Source of the DNA: CAZRNB01 sp964601355
Lineage (GTDB): Bacteria; Planctomycetota; Phycisphaerae; Sedimentisphaerales; Anaerobacaceae
Assembly: GCA_964601355.1 (NCBI GenBank)
Contig: CAZRNB010000001.1
Location: forward strand, 1-64,000
DNA: 64,000 bases
Reading direction: 5' to 3'
Within the stretch, counting starts at the first letter, position 1; each line of letters opens with the position of its first letter. The translations under genes were made by a program, and so were the position numbers. Of the stretch, positions 1-7,122 are shown in pieces. The notes under the pieces were generated by a model. The model saw nothing but the letters and a program-made list of their open reading frames with translations, was not told where the DNA came from and made no database searches.

Positions 1-73
1 GCCTCAATCATATCAGAGTACACGATTGGAGACAGCCTTTCATGGGATTACAAAACTGTTCGGCTTGGTTAAC

Positions 74-93
74 GGTGGGGTTGCGACCCCACC
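74..93. repeat. GTGGGGT-type palindromic repeat
   Basis: Perfect 8-bp inverted repeat, GGTGGGGT and ACCCCACC, separated by TGCG. The same motif with its CCTAC extension recurs near 29310, 29370 and 30055, and a half-copy lies near 55660. It is a dispersed small palindrome of unknown function; no gene is evident around it. Confidence 0.7.
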
Positions 94-135
94 CTACAAA
101 ACTCGGGGAATAACAATGCCGAAATCCCGTAGTGG

Positions 136-153
136 ATGCCTGCCGGCAGGCAT
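136..153. repeat. 18-bp perfect palindrome
   Basis: ATGCCTGCCGGCAGGCAT reads the same on both strands. It sits in the gene-free first 365 bases of the window, which otherwise hold only repeat-like sequence. Confidence 0.6.
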
Positions 154-285
154 GGCCGAGTCCATGAAAACTATTGCCGTAAGGCATGCTGCGCAGAGCA
201 TAATATAGCACTGGCCGGACGGAAATCAATGGCGAATTTCCCATTTAGGCGATTTTCTTTCACGGCCGGTAAGCACTGTCTATGC

Positions 286-445
286 AGGGGCCAGGGGTCA
301 GGAGTCAGGAATCGAAAAGTTGAAAGCTAAAAACGAAAAACTATTGAATTCCATAGTTTTACATTTTACGTTTTACGTTTTACACTTCCTACTGCTGACC
401 CCCGATCCCCGATCTCCGATCCCTGAAACTCGAAACCTGAACCTG
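286..445. repeat. Heptanucleotide repeat tract
   Basis: Runs of degenerate 7-mers of the types GGGTCAG/GAGTCAG, TTTACGT and CCCGATC. The right part of the tract runs into the end of the minus-strand LuxR-type gene and encodes roughly its last 24 residues. The same GGGTCAG type recurs at 30085-30140, 30844-30912, 35171-35240 and near 57000. Confidence 0.7.
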
Positions 446-1130
446 TTGTTTGTAGATAGCTCGTTAAATTCACATCTTTATTAGCTATTCCCAGCTTACG
501 CCGGATTCGTTCGCGGTGTCGGCTGATAGTGGCGATGGACACACCTCGCAATTGGGCAATTTCTTTACTCCGCAGGCCGGTCCGGATCATGTTGCAGATA
601 GCAATTTCTGTCGGTGTCAAGGATTGAAACTTCTGCGTTAGTTGATTGATAAAGGGAGATGATATCTCCATTAGGTTGTCTCTGAGAAGCTCTACGTACT
701 TGCGCTGCGGCTGGGGAGCTTCCGTCAGCAAAGCAAAAATTATAGGCATCAGGACTTTCTGCACGTTGGCCTGGATGTCCTTGTGGATTTTGAGTTTTTC
801 TTCTTCAATGCGGGCGAGAACTGATCTAAGCGCTGCGTTTGCTTCGCGCAGTGACTCGCGTTCAACTGTTAACTGCTTGTTTGTCTCCTGGAGTTTGCGT
901 TCGGCTGAAAGCCGCATTGCCACCGCACTGATGTTTTCAGCCACGGCATCAAGCAGGGTGCGCTCTTCTCTAAGAAACGGCCCTTCGTACAGGGCCGGCT
1001 TCTGCTGTGTATAAAATACCTCGACCTCGCCGACAGGCTCATTGAACATCATAATCCTGGCAGCCTGCCGGGACTTGCGTCTGGTGTGAGCTGGGCAAGG
1101 GCTTCCAGTGCACACGCCAGGTACAGGCAA
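366..1130 (-). CDS. LuxR-type HTH transcriptional regulator, 5'-truncated and probably decaying
   Basis: Likely DNA-binding regulator with a C-terminal LuxR/GerE helix-turn-helix at about residues 168-215 (SLTPTEIAICNMIRTG, then RSKEIAQLRGVSIATISRHR). Residues 30-70 (GEVEVFY, EGPFLREERTLLDAVAE) resemble the end of the GAF-like sensor domain that precedes this HTH in a family common in deltaproteobacteria, and residues 72-115 are probably a coiled coil. Most of the sensor domain is missing. The expected N-terminal peptide MERRILSCLYLACALEALAQL is encoded at 1150-1088 in a different frame that soon ends in a stop, so a deletion plus frameshift is likely; the only start in this frame is a TTG at 1130. 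The last 24 residues come from the heptamer tract. Family confidence is good; whether the protein is functional is doubtful. Confidence 0.6.
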   Translation of the reverse strand: MPVPGVCTGSPCPAHTRRKSRQAARIMMFNEPVGEVEVFYTQQKPALYEGPFLREERTLLDAVAENISAVAMRLSAERKLQETNKQLTVERESLREANAALRSVLARIEEEKLKIHKDIQANVQKVLMPIIFALLTEAPQPQRKYVELLRDNLMEISSPFINQLTQKFQSLTPTEIAICNMIRTGLRSKEIAQLRGVSIATISRHRERIRRKLGIANKDVNLTSYLQTTGSGFEFQGSEIGDRGSAVGSVKRKT

Positions 1131-1150
1131 GATAAAATCCGCCGTTCCAT

Positions 1151-1515
1151 ATCAACTCCTAGCTCTACTTGGTGTTCTATACGGATTTAGCATTAACGTA
1201 TTGCTTCACCAAATTTTTGTGCTAAGTTCAGTCATCAAATCCCGCCATAAATTAGATGAAAGCAGACTGTCTGAACTTATTTGTTCCTCCAATTACCGAT
1301 AACCCAGAATATTCAGTGACAGCAATTATGAAAGCTGTTTGCTGAAAAATTTTCTGATAGATTCTCTGTTAATTTTTCCTTATTCATGCGTCAAATCGTG
1401 CCGATATTATACGCACATTCATAAGATGTTTCATCTTAGACATGCAAGCATATGCTGCACCGTGGGATATAGCAAACTTTTGTAGCAAGGCAAAGAATAC
1501 AAGGAATATAAATTT
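1151..1515. other. Intergenic region without a recognised gene
   Basis: AT-rich divergent spacer between the LuxR-type gene (minus) and the membrane protein at 1516 (plus). No RNA gene, strong promoter or terminator is recognised. An AAGGAAT at 1501 could be the ribosome binding site for the gene at 1516. Confidence 0.4.
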
Positions 1516-1956
1516 ATGACAAGCGAACCCCAAAAATCTCGAATTGAGGAATTATCGAAATTGTTCCATGATCGGGCACGTCAGAGTGCTGTAGAGCTTC
1601 ATCGGCTTCTGCTCTCATTGTCAACTGGTGCTGTAGCAGTATTCTTTTTTGCTCTAACTATGAAGGTTGACCCTCCGCTGGGCCTCATTCAGAAGATTGC
1701 CGTCCTAATGAGCTTGGTTGCTATGTCTCTTGCAACCGGTGCGGGTATTAGAGCTTTACGTGCGGATATTCTTGTGAATTACTTCTGTGGCAAAGATATG
1801 CAATCTCAAGAATGTATAGAAAAAGAAAAATTCCGCCAGCAAAAGTATAAAAACGAAAAATCGAAAAGTAGGTCACAATGCGTTTTTTTGACCTCATTTG
1901 TCATCGGGGTGGTTACTTCTGTGATCTATATTGTTCTTCGGGTATTGGGGATTTAG
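1516..1956 (+). CDS. Small integral membrane protein, unknown function
   Basis: 146-residue protein not assigned to a family. It has a charged N-terminus (residues 1-28), two adjacent hydrophobic segments (about 30-50 and 58-80), a polar lysine-rich stretch (about 98-120, KEKFRQQKYKNEKSKSRSQ) and a last hydrophobic segment (about 123-143). This suggests three or so membrane helices with a cytoplasmic basic loop. It stands alone, between the decayed regulator and the convergent dapF-like gene, with an AAGGAAT ahead of the ATG. Such two-plus-one helix proteins are sometimes effectors in defence pairs, but no partner gene is present here, so no function is proposed. Confidence 0.55.
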   Translation: MTSEPQKSRIEELSKLFHDRARQSAVELHRLLLSLSTGAVAVFFFALTMKVDPPLGLIQKIAVLMSLVAMSLATGAGIRALRADILVNYFCGKDMQSQECIEKEKFRQQKYKNEKSKSRSQCVFLTSFVIGVVTSVIYIVLRVLGI

Positions 1957-1990
1957 TCGGCGTAAGACGAATTTTTGCATACCTTACGAT

Positions 1991-2899
1991 TTACTCGGCA
2001 GTCGTAAGATGCTTTTTGAGATCCGGGTGAAAATGTCCCTCGAAGACTCCTTCAACCGGGCCGATCATCTGGATGCCCCAGTCGTTGTCGATTTCAACCA
2101 GCAACGTTCCGCCGGGCATTTTAACATTTATGATTCTATCTACAAGTCCCAGCTTATAGGCCGCTGCGGCTGCTGCACATGAGCTGCTGCCGGAAGCAAG
2201 GGTATATCCTGCTCCTCTTTCCCAAATCCGTATCTCGATATTATTTCTGTCGAAGACCTTTAGAAGCTGCATGTTAATGCGATTCGGAAACACCTTGTGA
2301 TTTTCAACGAAAGGCCCAATCTGTCGTGCCTTTTTCTCGCTCACCTCCGCCATCGGAATAACGCAATGGGGATTACCAATGGATAAACATGTCACTTTGT
2401 ACTTATTTTTATTTATTTCAAGCTCCTCGTTGACAACCTCTCTTTTTTTGCCCGCAACCGGTATCTCGGTGCTGATGAAGGTGACTTTCCCCATACCGAT
2501 TTTTATTAAGTTTGCAGTGTCATCTTTTATCTGAACTTCAACAACACCGCCTAATGTTTTGATTTTAAAATTCTTTTTATCGACGTATTTATTTTCAAAT
2601 AGATATTTGGCAAATATCCGCAGGCCGTTGCCGCTTTTTTCAGCCTCGCTGCCGTCGGGATTGAAGATACGCAGCCCATATAAGTTTTGAGTTTTGAGTT
2701 CCCTCGACTCCGCTCGGGACAGGTTTGAGTTTTGAGTTTCTTTGATGGGGCCGTATAAAATTCCATCTGAGCCGATCCCATAATTTCTGTCACAAATCAG
2801 CCGAATGAACTGCGGCGTCAGCTTAATATCGTTGACGTTGGGGTCGATAACGAGGTAATCATTTCCAAGCCCGTGGTACTTTTTAAAATGTACTTCCAT
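1991..2899 (-). CDS. dapF: Diaminopimelate epimerase family protein with both catalytic Cys replaced by Ser
   Basis: Member of the DapF fold, which in lysine and peptidoglycan synthesis interconverts LL- and meso-diaminopimelate. Substrate-site landmarks are present: GLGNDY, IFNPDGSEAE, SIGNPHCV, PNRINMQ, and WERGAG. The two catalytic cysteines of the family, in CGNG and in ACGSG, are both serine here (EKSGNGLR at Ser89 and TLASGSSSC at Ser236), and the usual Glu after GAG is Tyr. A normal two-base cysteine mechanism is therefore not possible as written. Residues about 54-72 are an insertion encoded by TTTTGAG heptamers flanking a palindrome at 2682-2740. The ATG at 2899 has AGGGGC upstream and matches the family start; a TTG 13 codons earlier is less likely. 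Family assignment is firm, activity uncertain. Confidence 0.85.
   Translation of the reverse strand: MEVHFKKYHGLGNDYLVIDPNVNDIKLTPQFIRLICDRNYGIGSDGILYGPIKETQNSNLSRAESRELKTQNLYGLRIFNPDGSEAEKSGNGLRIFAKYLFENKYVDKKNFKIKTLGGVVEVQIKDDTANLIKIGMGKVTFISTEIPVAGKKREVVNEELEINKNKYKVTCLSIGNPHCVIPMAEVSEKKARQIGPFVENHKVFPNRINMQLLKVFDRNNIEIRIWERGAGYTLASGSSSCAAAAAAYKLGLVDRIINVKMPGGTLLVEIDNDWGIQMIGPVEGVFEGHFHPDLKKHLTTAE
2682..2740. repeat. Heptamer tract plus palindrome inside dapF
   Basis: GTTTTGA heptamers lie on both sides of CCCTCGACTCCGCTCGGGAC, a variant of the palindrome also found at 13997-14019, in pdxA near 18965 and in the beta-propeller gene near 60960. The insertion keeps the dapF frame and adds about 19 residues. 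Confidence 0.75.
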
Positions 2900-2957
2900 A
2901 GTTTTGCCCCTGATTATCTTCGCAGAAGTATCGGCCAAATCTCCATAGTTAGGATTT

Positions 2958-3575
2958 TTATACTATAAGGCTTACAAGGACTAACAGCCCGAAACCGGTG
3001 ATAACTATGCCGGAAATCTTGTTCAGCCAGGTCAATTTAGCAAAATCCATTTTTTTCAAAAAAATACTCGTAATGCTATTCAATATAAACCACCAAAGTC
3101 CGGCACCAATAAACACGCCTCCAACTAATACGCCGATTAATGAATATGGTACATTTGTGGTTACTACGCCTAATCCTGCGAATACCGCAGCGAAGATAAG
3201 AAATGCACCTGGATTCGTAAGCGTGAGAATAAATGCCGATACATAATTTCTAAAATAGCTTGTGCCGTTTCCTAAAGCATTTCGTTGCACCGGTCTTGAG
3301 CGAAAAAGCCTTACGCCCATATAGCAGATAAAAAGACCACCCACCAGGCGAAGCCAAAGCTGCTCTTTAATAATAAAATTTAAAATAAACGTCAGGCCGG
3401 AAGCTGCAATGAAACCATAAAAAGCATCGGCGGTAGCTGCTCCCAGTCCTGAAACTATTCCGTGAATCCTGCCCTTATTTAAGGTTCGCTGTATGCAAAG
3501 CATTGCGATAGGCCCCACAGGCATTGAAATCAGGAAACCTATGAATATTCCTTTAAGAAGGATAATGGTCGCCAT
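2958..3575 (-). CDS. LysE/RhtB-family amino-acid exporter
   Basis: 205-residue inner-membrane protein with about six hydrophobic segments and the LysE-family signature near the N-terminus (GFLISMPVGPIAMLCIQRTL) followed by GLGAATADAFYGFIA. The internal TLTNPGAFLIFAAVF is typical of the second half of the family. The family exports amino acids or related metabolites by proton antiport; the substrate cannot be read from the sequence. It lies 58 bp upstream of the dapF-like gene on the same strand, so the two may be co-transcribed. Confidence 0.85.
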   Translation of the reverse strand: MATIILLKGIFIGFLISMPVGPIAMLCIQRTLNKGRIHGIVSGLGAATADAFYGFIAASGLTFILNFIIKEQLWLRLVGGLFICYMGVRLFRSRPVQRNALGNGTSYFRNYVSAFILTLTNPGAFLIFAAVFAGLGVVTTNVPYSLIGVLVGGVFIGAGLWWFILNSITSIFLKKMDFAKLTWLNKISGIVITGFGLLVLVSLIV

Positions 3576-3705
3576 AAATACTACCTCTGGAGTATAGAAC
3601 GTAAGCTATTCAAATTGGCTGATTCACTGCTGTTAATAATCTAAACTTTTTTATGTGCAAAGCAATACAGCATTTTATAATTCCTTTGACTCCGTTCCGA
3701 ATTAT

Positions 3706-4209
3706 TCACACCAATTTCATCTCCATAAAAATCATACCATCTACGTCGAAATGTTCATAGGGCGAAATCTCTTTAAATCCAAGAGAGCGGTAGAGCTTTT
3801 CCGCGCCAGCCATTCTACGATTACTATCCAGGCGAATCGACGTATAACCGAGATTTCGGCCGTGCTCAATAACGGCATTAGCGAGGGCCTTTCCTATTCC
3901 CAATCCTCGATATTTGGGTCTGACAAAGAGTCTTTTTAGCTCGCATATTCCGCCTCCCACGTCCCGAAGTCCAACACAGCCAGCCGGCTTTCCATCCTTC
4001 ACGGCAAGCAGCAGACACCCTTTATCTGTACCATAAGATCCGGGTAGAAAATTGGCAATTTCCTGCTCATAATTTCGGAAGTACTCTTCAAAGGCGGGTA
4101 AGTGCGAACGTTCATGGAAACAGCTCTTTAGAAATTCCCCGTATTCCCGCCAAAGTATCCGGACCTGCTCAAGATTTTCACCACTTTCCACCATACATAA
4201 CTTTAACAT
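3706..4209 (-). CDS. GNAT-family N-acetyltransferase
   Basis: 167 residues with a single GNAT fold. Motif A, which binds acetyl-CoA pyrophosphate, is visible as LFVRPKYRGLGIGKALANA at about residues 94-112, preceded by GCVGLRDVGGGICELKRL (motif D/strand 4) and followed by GAEKLYRSLGFKEI (motif B). Substrate unknown. It begins a minus-strand spacer of unrelated small enzymes. Confidence 0.85.
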   Translation of the reverse strand: MLKLCMVESGENLEQVRILWREYGEFLKSCFHERSHLPAFEEYFRNYEQEIANFLPGSYGTDKGCLLLAVKDGKPAGCVGLRDVGGGICELKRLFVRPKYRGLGIGKALANAVIEHGRNLGYTSIRLDSNRRMAGAEKLYRSLGFKEISPYEHFDVDGMIFMEMKLV

Positions 4210-4235
4210 TTCAGTCTATCCTTGTGCTTTTGGAT

Positions 4236-4682
4236 TCAGCTATCCACTGCCAGCATTTCTTCAAGAATCTCAGCGGCATCCTGAACGAGCCTGGGACATC
4301 TCGAAGTATACAGGCCTTTTTCCTCTGCCTGTTTCCGTCCTTCCGGCGTGCTTATATCACAGCCAAGCAAATCTCTACACATCACGGAGCCGTTGAGAGC
4401 CTTGAATCGTCTTGTATATTCCTCGACTTTTGTGTATGTCTTTGCTTTTGACTGCTTATCTTCAGCCGCGATATTGCCGTATTTTAAACCGAGCACCATC
4501 AAAGCGCCTGTTACTGCTCCACAGGTATCGCCCATGCGCATTCCGCCGCCAAAACCCGTTGCCACTCTAAATGCTTTTTCGCAATCAAGGCTGAACTGTT
4601 CACTGTAGCTGCTCAATATTGCCTGAGAACAGTTAAAACCTTTTTTGAATTTTTCAACCGCCTGTTCAACTTTCACACTCAT
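4236..4682 (-). CDS. C_GCAxxG_C_C family (redox-type) protein
   Basis: 148 residues. The name-giving pattern is clear: FNCSQAIL near the start, then GDTCGAVTGALMVLGL, and late cysteines (VMCRDLLGCD and RCPRLVQDAAEIL). The family is small, cysteine-rich, common in anaerobes and thought to be redox-linked; its reaction is unknown. It lies 25 bp downstream of the TIGR04076-like gene on the same strand, so the two probably form a small operon. Confidence 0.85.
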   Translation of the reverse strand: MSVKVEQAVEKFKKGFNCSQAILSSYSEQFSLDCEKAFRVATGFGGGMRMGDTCGAVTGALMVLGLKYGNIAAEDKQSKAKTYTKVEEYTRRFKALNGSVMCRDLLGCDISTPEGRKQAEEKGLYTSRCPRLVQDAAEILEEMLAVDS

Positions 4683-4707
4683 AAATCTTCTCCGATTATT
4701 AGAAGCT

Positions 4708-4983
4708 CTAAGATTTTTCCTCCTCGATCTTAAAGATGACCTTAGCCAGGGGATCGGGGCACTGCCATTGGTCTAAAATATCCAAAATACCTTCACCTTT
4801 CTGGCTTTTGATAATCGCAGCCGTAATGGCCTGCAAGATACTGCCAAGGGCGAAGATACATAGACCCTGCGCCGGAGGAAGCTCCAACTTTGCGTTTCTC
4901 ACATAGAATGTGTCACCTGGTTTGGAACGGCTGCACTGGCCTTCGACTTTTACACAAGTTATTTTTAAGTTTTTAAATGACAT
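4708..4983 (-). CDS. TIGR04076-family small protein
   Basis: 91 residues with the family's hallmarks: a short N-terminal strand KITCVKVEGQC, a GLCIFALGSILQAITA segment, and the C-terminal WQCPDPLAKVIFKIEEE. Function is unknown in the family; members occur mainly in anaerobic bacteria and archaea. The start is well supported by AAGGAG seven bases ahead of the ATG. Confidence 0.8.
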   Translation of the reverse strand: MSFKNLKITCVKVEGQCSRSKPGDTFYVRNAKLELPPAQGLCIFALGSILQAITAAIIKSQKGEGILDILDQWQCPDPLAKVIFKIEEEKS

Positions 4984-5077
4984 TTTTGGTCTCCTTCATT
5001 ACTACTTTACTCAAACCGACCGATTTACTGAAAAACAATATCACAAGTAGCTATGCAGCAATAATGTAGCACAATAT

Positions 5078-5175
5078 GTCATTCCAGCGCAATGCCTGCC
5101 CTGAGCGCAGCCGAATGGGCGGGAATCCACTGCTTCGATACGATAAATGGATACCCGCCTTCGCGGGTATGACAA
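5078..5175. repeat. Dispersed palindromic repeat
   Basis: About 100 bp bounded by TGTCATTCC and GGGTATGACA. The right half holds the perfect hairpin ATACCCGC-cttc-GCGGGTAT (5151-5170). The left half, CCTGCCCTGAGCGCAGCC, resembles the CTCAGGAC palindrome family found elsewhere in the window. It fills the spacer between TIGR04076 and phzF-like genes. Confidence 0.7.
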
Positions 5176-5257
5176 ATTGTACTATTTTGTTGTTAAATAG
5201 TCACTTATAGCAATGTCCTATCGTAAAACGGTCGGTTTGAGTTCTTTAGATATTTCC

Positions 5258-6145
5258 CTAAACCAACTCTCCTTTGGCAACCATTACTACTTTTCCGCCG
5301 ACGAACACATCTATCTTGCCGCTTTTCTCTTCCGCCCGCAGATAGAGCAGCGATGGCCTGCCTATTTCATGGCCTTGCTCTACACGAACATCAATTTTGC
5401 TTGTTCCGAAGTACCGATACTTGACAAGATACCCAGCCAGACAGCAATTCGCACTTCCCGTAGCAGGGTCCTCTTGTATCCCGTAATAGTCAGCAAAGAA
5501 CCGAACGTTCAAATGATTTTCGGGCTTATAAGTTTCCGGGCAAAAAACGAAAATGGTTTTCGCCTGCTTATTTTTAGCCCAATCGAAAAGTTTATCTTTG
5601 ATAACGCCCGCTCTTCTGACAGCGTCCAATGTCCGAAGCGGCACAAAAACAAAATCAACGCCGACAGAGACCTGCTGGATCGGAAACCTGTCATCGATGT
5701 CTTCTCTACGCACCGTCAAAAACTGAGTTAACTCATCCGCCTTAAATATTTGTCCGAAGGTCGGCTCTATCGGCCTCATCCATAGAAGCTCCTCTCCGTT
5801 TGCTTTCCGGTCAAAAGTCACCGGAATCTGCCCGACCTTCAGATTCAGGATTACTTTGTCGATGGTTTTTTTGATAATTTCTTTCTGTATTATATAAGCG
5901 GTTCCAAGGGTCGGATGCCCGGCAAAAGGCACTTCCGCTGCCGGTGTGAAAATCCGAACATCATAGCCTCCATTGCACTCGGTTTCAGAGACGATGAACG
6001 TTGTCTCTGAGTAGTTCATCTCCTTGGCGATCTGCTGCATTTGGCTATTCGATAAAGAAGCTGCGTCTCGGACTACTGCAAGCTGGTTGCCTGCGTATTT
6101 TTCCTCAGCAAAAACATCCACAATATAAAAAGTCGGTTTTTCCAT
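5258..6145 (-). CDS. PhzF-family isomerase
   Basis: 295 residues, the usual length for the family. Opens with FYIVDVFAEEKYAGNQLAVV and carries NYSETTFI, which holds the catalytic glutamate of PhzF, then FAGHPTLGTAYI and a C-terminal EDPATGSANCCLAGYL. In phenazine producers PhzF isomerises a dihydro-hydroxyanthranilate, but most homologues are of unknown substrate and no phenazine genes are nearby. The preceding gene's TAA directly abuts this ATG, with the GGAGAG ribosome binding site inside that gene, so the two are translationally coupled. Confidence 0.85.
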   Translation of the reverse strand: MEKPTFYIVDVFAEEKYAGNQLAVVRDAASLSNSQMQQIAKEMNYSETTFIVSETECNGGYDVRIFTPAAEVPFAGHPTLGTAYIIQKEIIKKTIDKVILNLKVGQIPVTFDRKANGEELLWMRPIEPTFGQIFKADELTQFLTVRREDIDDRFPIQQVSVGVDFVFVPLRTLDAVRRAGVIKDKLFDWAKNKQAKTIFVFCPETYKPENHLNVRFFADYYGIQEDPATGSANCCLAGYLVKYRYFGTSKIDVRVEQGHEIGRPSLLYLRAEEKSGKIDVFVGGKVVMVAKGELV

Positions 6146-6850
6146 TTAGTTTCTCTCCGTTACCGGATTCTTTTTGAATCCCCTTCCATTTGGGCAGAGC
6201 TTGCGACAATTATTGCAGAGATATATCCGATCGCCCTTCTTGGTACGTCCCTCGCACTTCTCTCTGCAAAGCTTTTGATTTACTCTTTTTCCGTCAAGAG
6301 CTCCAGCCGGACAGTTTCTTATACAGATTTGACAATCGTCCGAGCAAAAATCATAGTCTGCCAAATCGTCAGGCTCAAGGGTTACGTTCAGTAAGGCTGC
6401 ACCAAGTGAAATGCGATTGCCAAAGGTTGTATTTGTCAGCAGTGTATTTCTGCCAAGAATCCCTAATCCGGCCATATATCCGGCGTGACGTAATGAAAGG
6501 ATGCCTTTACCTTCGCGTTTTTCTTCGTCCCAATATTCATAAGGCTCACTTGGCACGGGAACCGCAAAGACACCATCTTCCTGCTCAAGCCGGCAGCAAA
6601 GTGCACAGGCGAGGTTGATAACATCTCTTATTATAACGATACTGGCAACTGTATAAGGAATCGGGCTATTAGACAGGAATGGCCCTTCAGGAAATCTCTT
6701 GGCGACAACAACCACTGATTTGGCGTCCGTATAAATATCTGTCGGCTTGAAACCAACAGGAGCTTCGCGAAAACGGTCCACCGATGCGATTCCACACAAG
6801 TCAGCGCCTAATTTTAGAGCCAGGTTCTTTACAAAATTAGCATTAATCAT
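6146..6850 (-). CDS. Epoxyqueuosine-reductase-like 4Fe-4S protein
   Basis: 234 residues, shorter than QueG. The N-terminal part (GADLCGIASVDRF, SVVVVAKRFPEG, then GILSLRHAGYMAGLGILGRNTLL) matches the cobalamin-binding fold shared with QueG-like proteins. The C-terminal ferredoxin-like part has CSDDCQICIRNCP and CNNCRKLCP, giving two 4Fe-4S ligand sets. The HEAT-like C-terminal domain of true QueG is absent, so it is probably a relative rather than the queuosine enzyme. AGGTGG precedes the ATG. First gene of a two-gene unit with the phzF-like gene. Confidence 0.75.
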   Translation of the reverse strand: MINANFVKNLALKLGADLCGIASVDRFREAPVGFKPTDIYTDAKSVVVVAKRFPEGPFLSNSPIPYTVASIVIIRDVINLACALCCRLEQEDGVFAVPVPSEPYEYWDEEKREGKGILSLRHAGYMAGLGILGRNTLLTNTTFGNRISLGAALLNVTLEPDDLADYDFCSDDCQICIRNCPAGALDGKRVNQKLCREKCEGRTKKGDRIYLCNNCRKLCPNGRGFKKNPVTERN

Positions 6851-6862
6851 ATTTCCACCTAT

Positions 6863-6995
6863 TTATTTTTTAAATACTGTATCCATCACTTCAAGGGCGA
6901 ATCATGTTGATACTGTGGCAGGGCCGACACCCATCTCCATTCCAACCTATACCGCTTTAAGAACTTCCCGCATCGAGGCCCCAGCGTTTGAACCG
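6863..6995 (-). pseudogene. Remnant of an AhpD/carboxymuconolactone-decarboxylase gene
   Basis: Reading the minus strand gives NAGASMREVLKAV-stop-VGMEMGVGPATVST-stop-FALEVMDTVFKK-stop. This aligns almost residue for residue with the C-terminus of the intact gene at 12627 (AGASMQEVLEAIEVGMEMGG, GPATVSARFALEVMDTVFKE). Two in-frame stops and loss of the CxxC half show it is a dead partial copy, just upstream of the Fe-S protein gene. Confidence 0.85.
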
Positions 6996-7072
6996 TGAGC
7001 TGAACGACGCGGCGTAATACTTAAGGCCAAACGGATTGGATAGTTCTGAGCAGCTCGTGCTACGTAGCTCCC

Positions 7073-7098
7073 GCAGCTTCGTTTGCGAAGCAAACTGC
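7073..7098. repeat. Compact palindrome downstream of lepA
   Basis: Two mutually exclusive hairpins overlap: CTTCG-TTTG-CGAAG at 7077-7090 and TTTGC-GAA-GCAAA at 7082-7094, all within GCAG...CTGC. There is no T-tract, so this looks more like a small dispersed palindrome than an intrinsic terminator, though it sits 25 bp past the lepA stop. Confidence 0.5.
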
Positions 7099-7122
7099 AG
7101 GGGCAGAGTAGCAAAAGAAGAG

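Noticed and set aside
8..244. Minus-strand open frame at the left edge
   Set aside because: Overlaps two palindromes and shows no coding features or ribosome binding site.
1516..1956. Membrane effector of a defence system
   Set aside because: No sensor or nucleotidyltransferase partner lies beside it; topology alone is not evidence.
7073..7098. Intrinsic terminator of lepA
   Set aside because: Stems are short and overlapping and no T-run follows on the minus strand.
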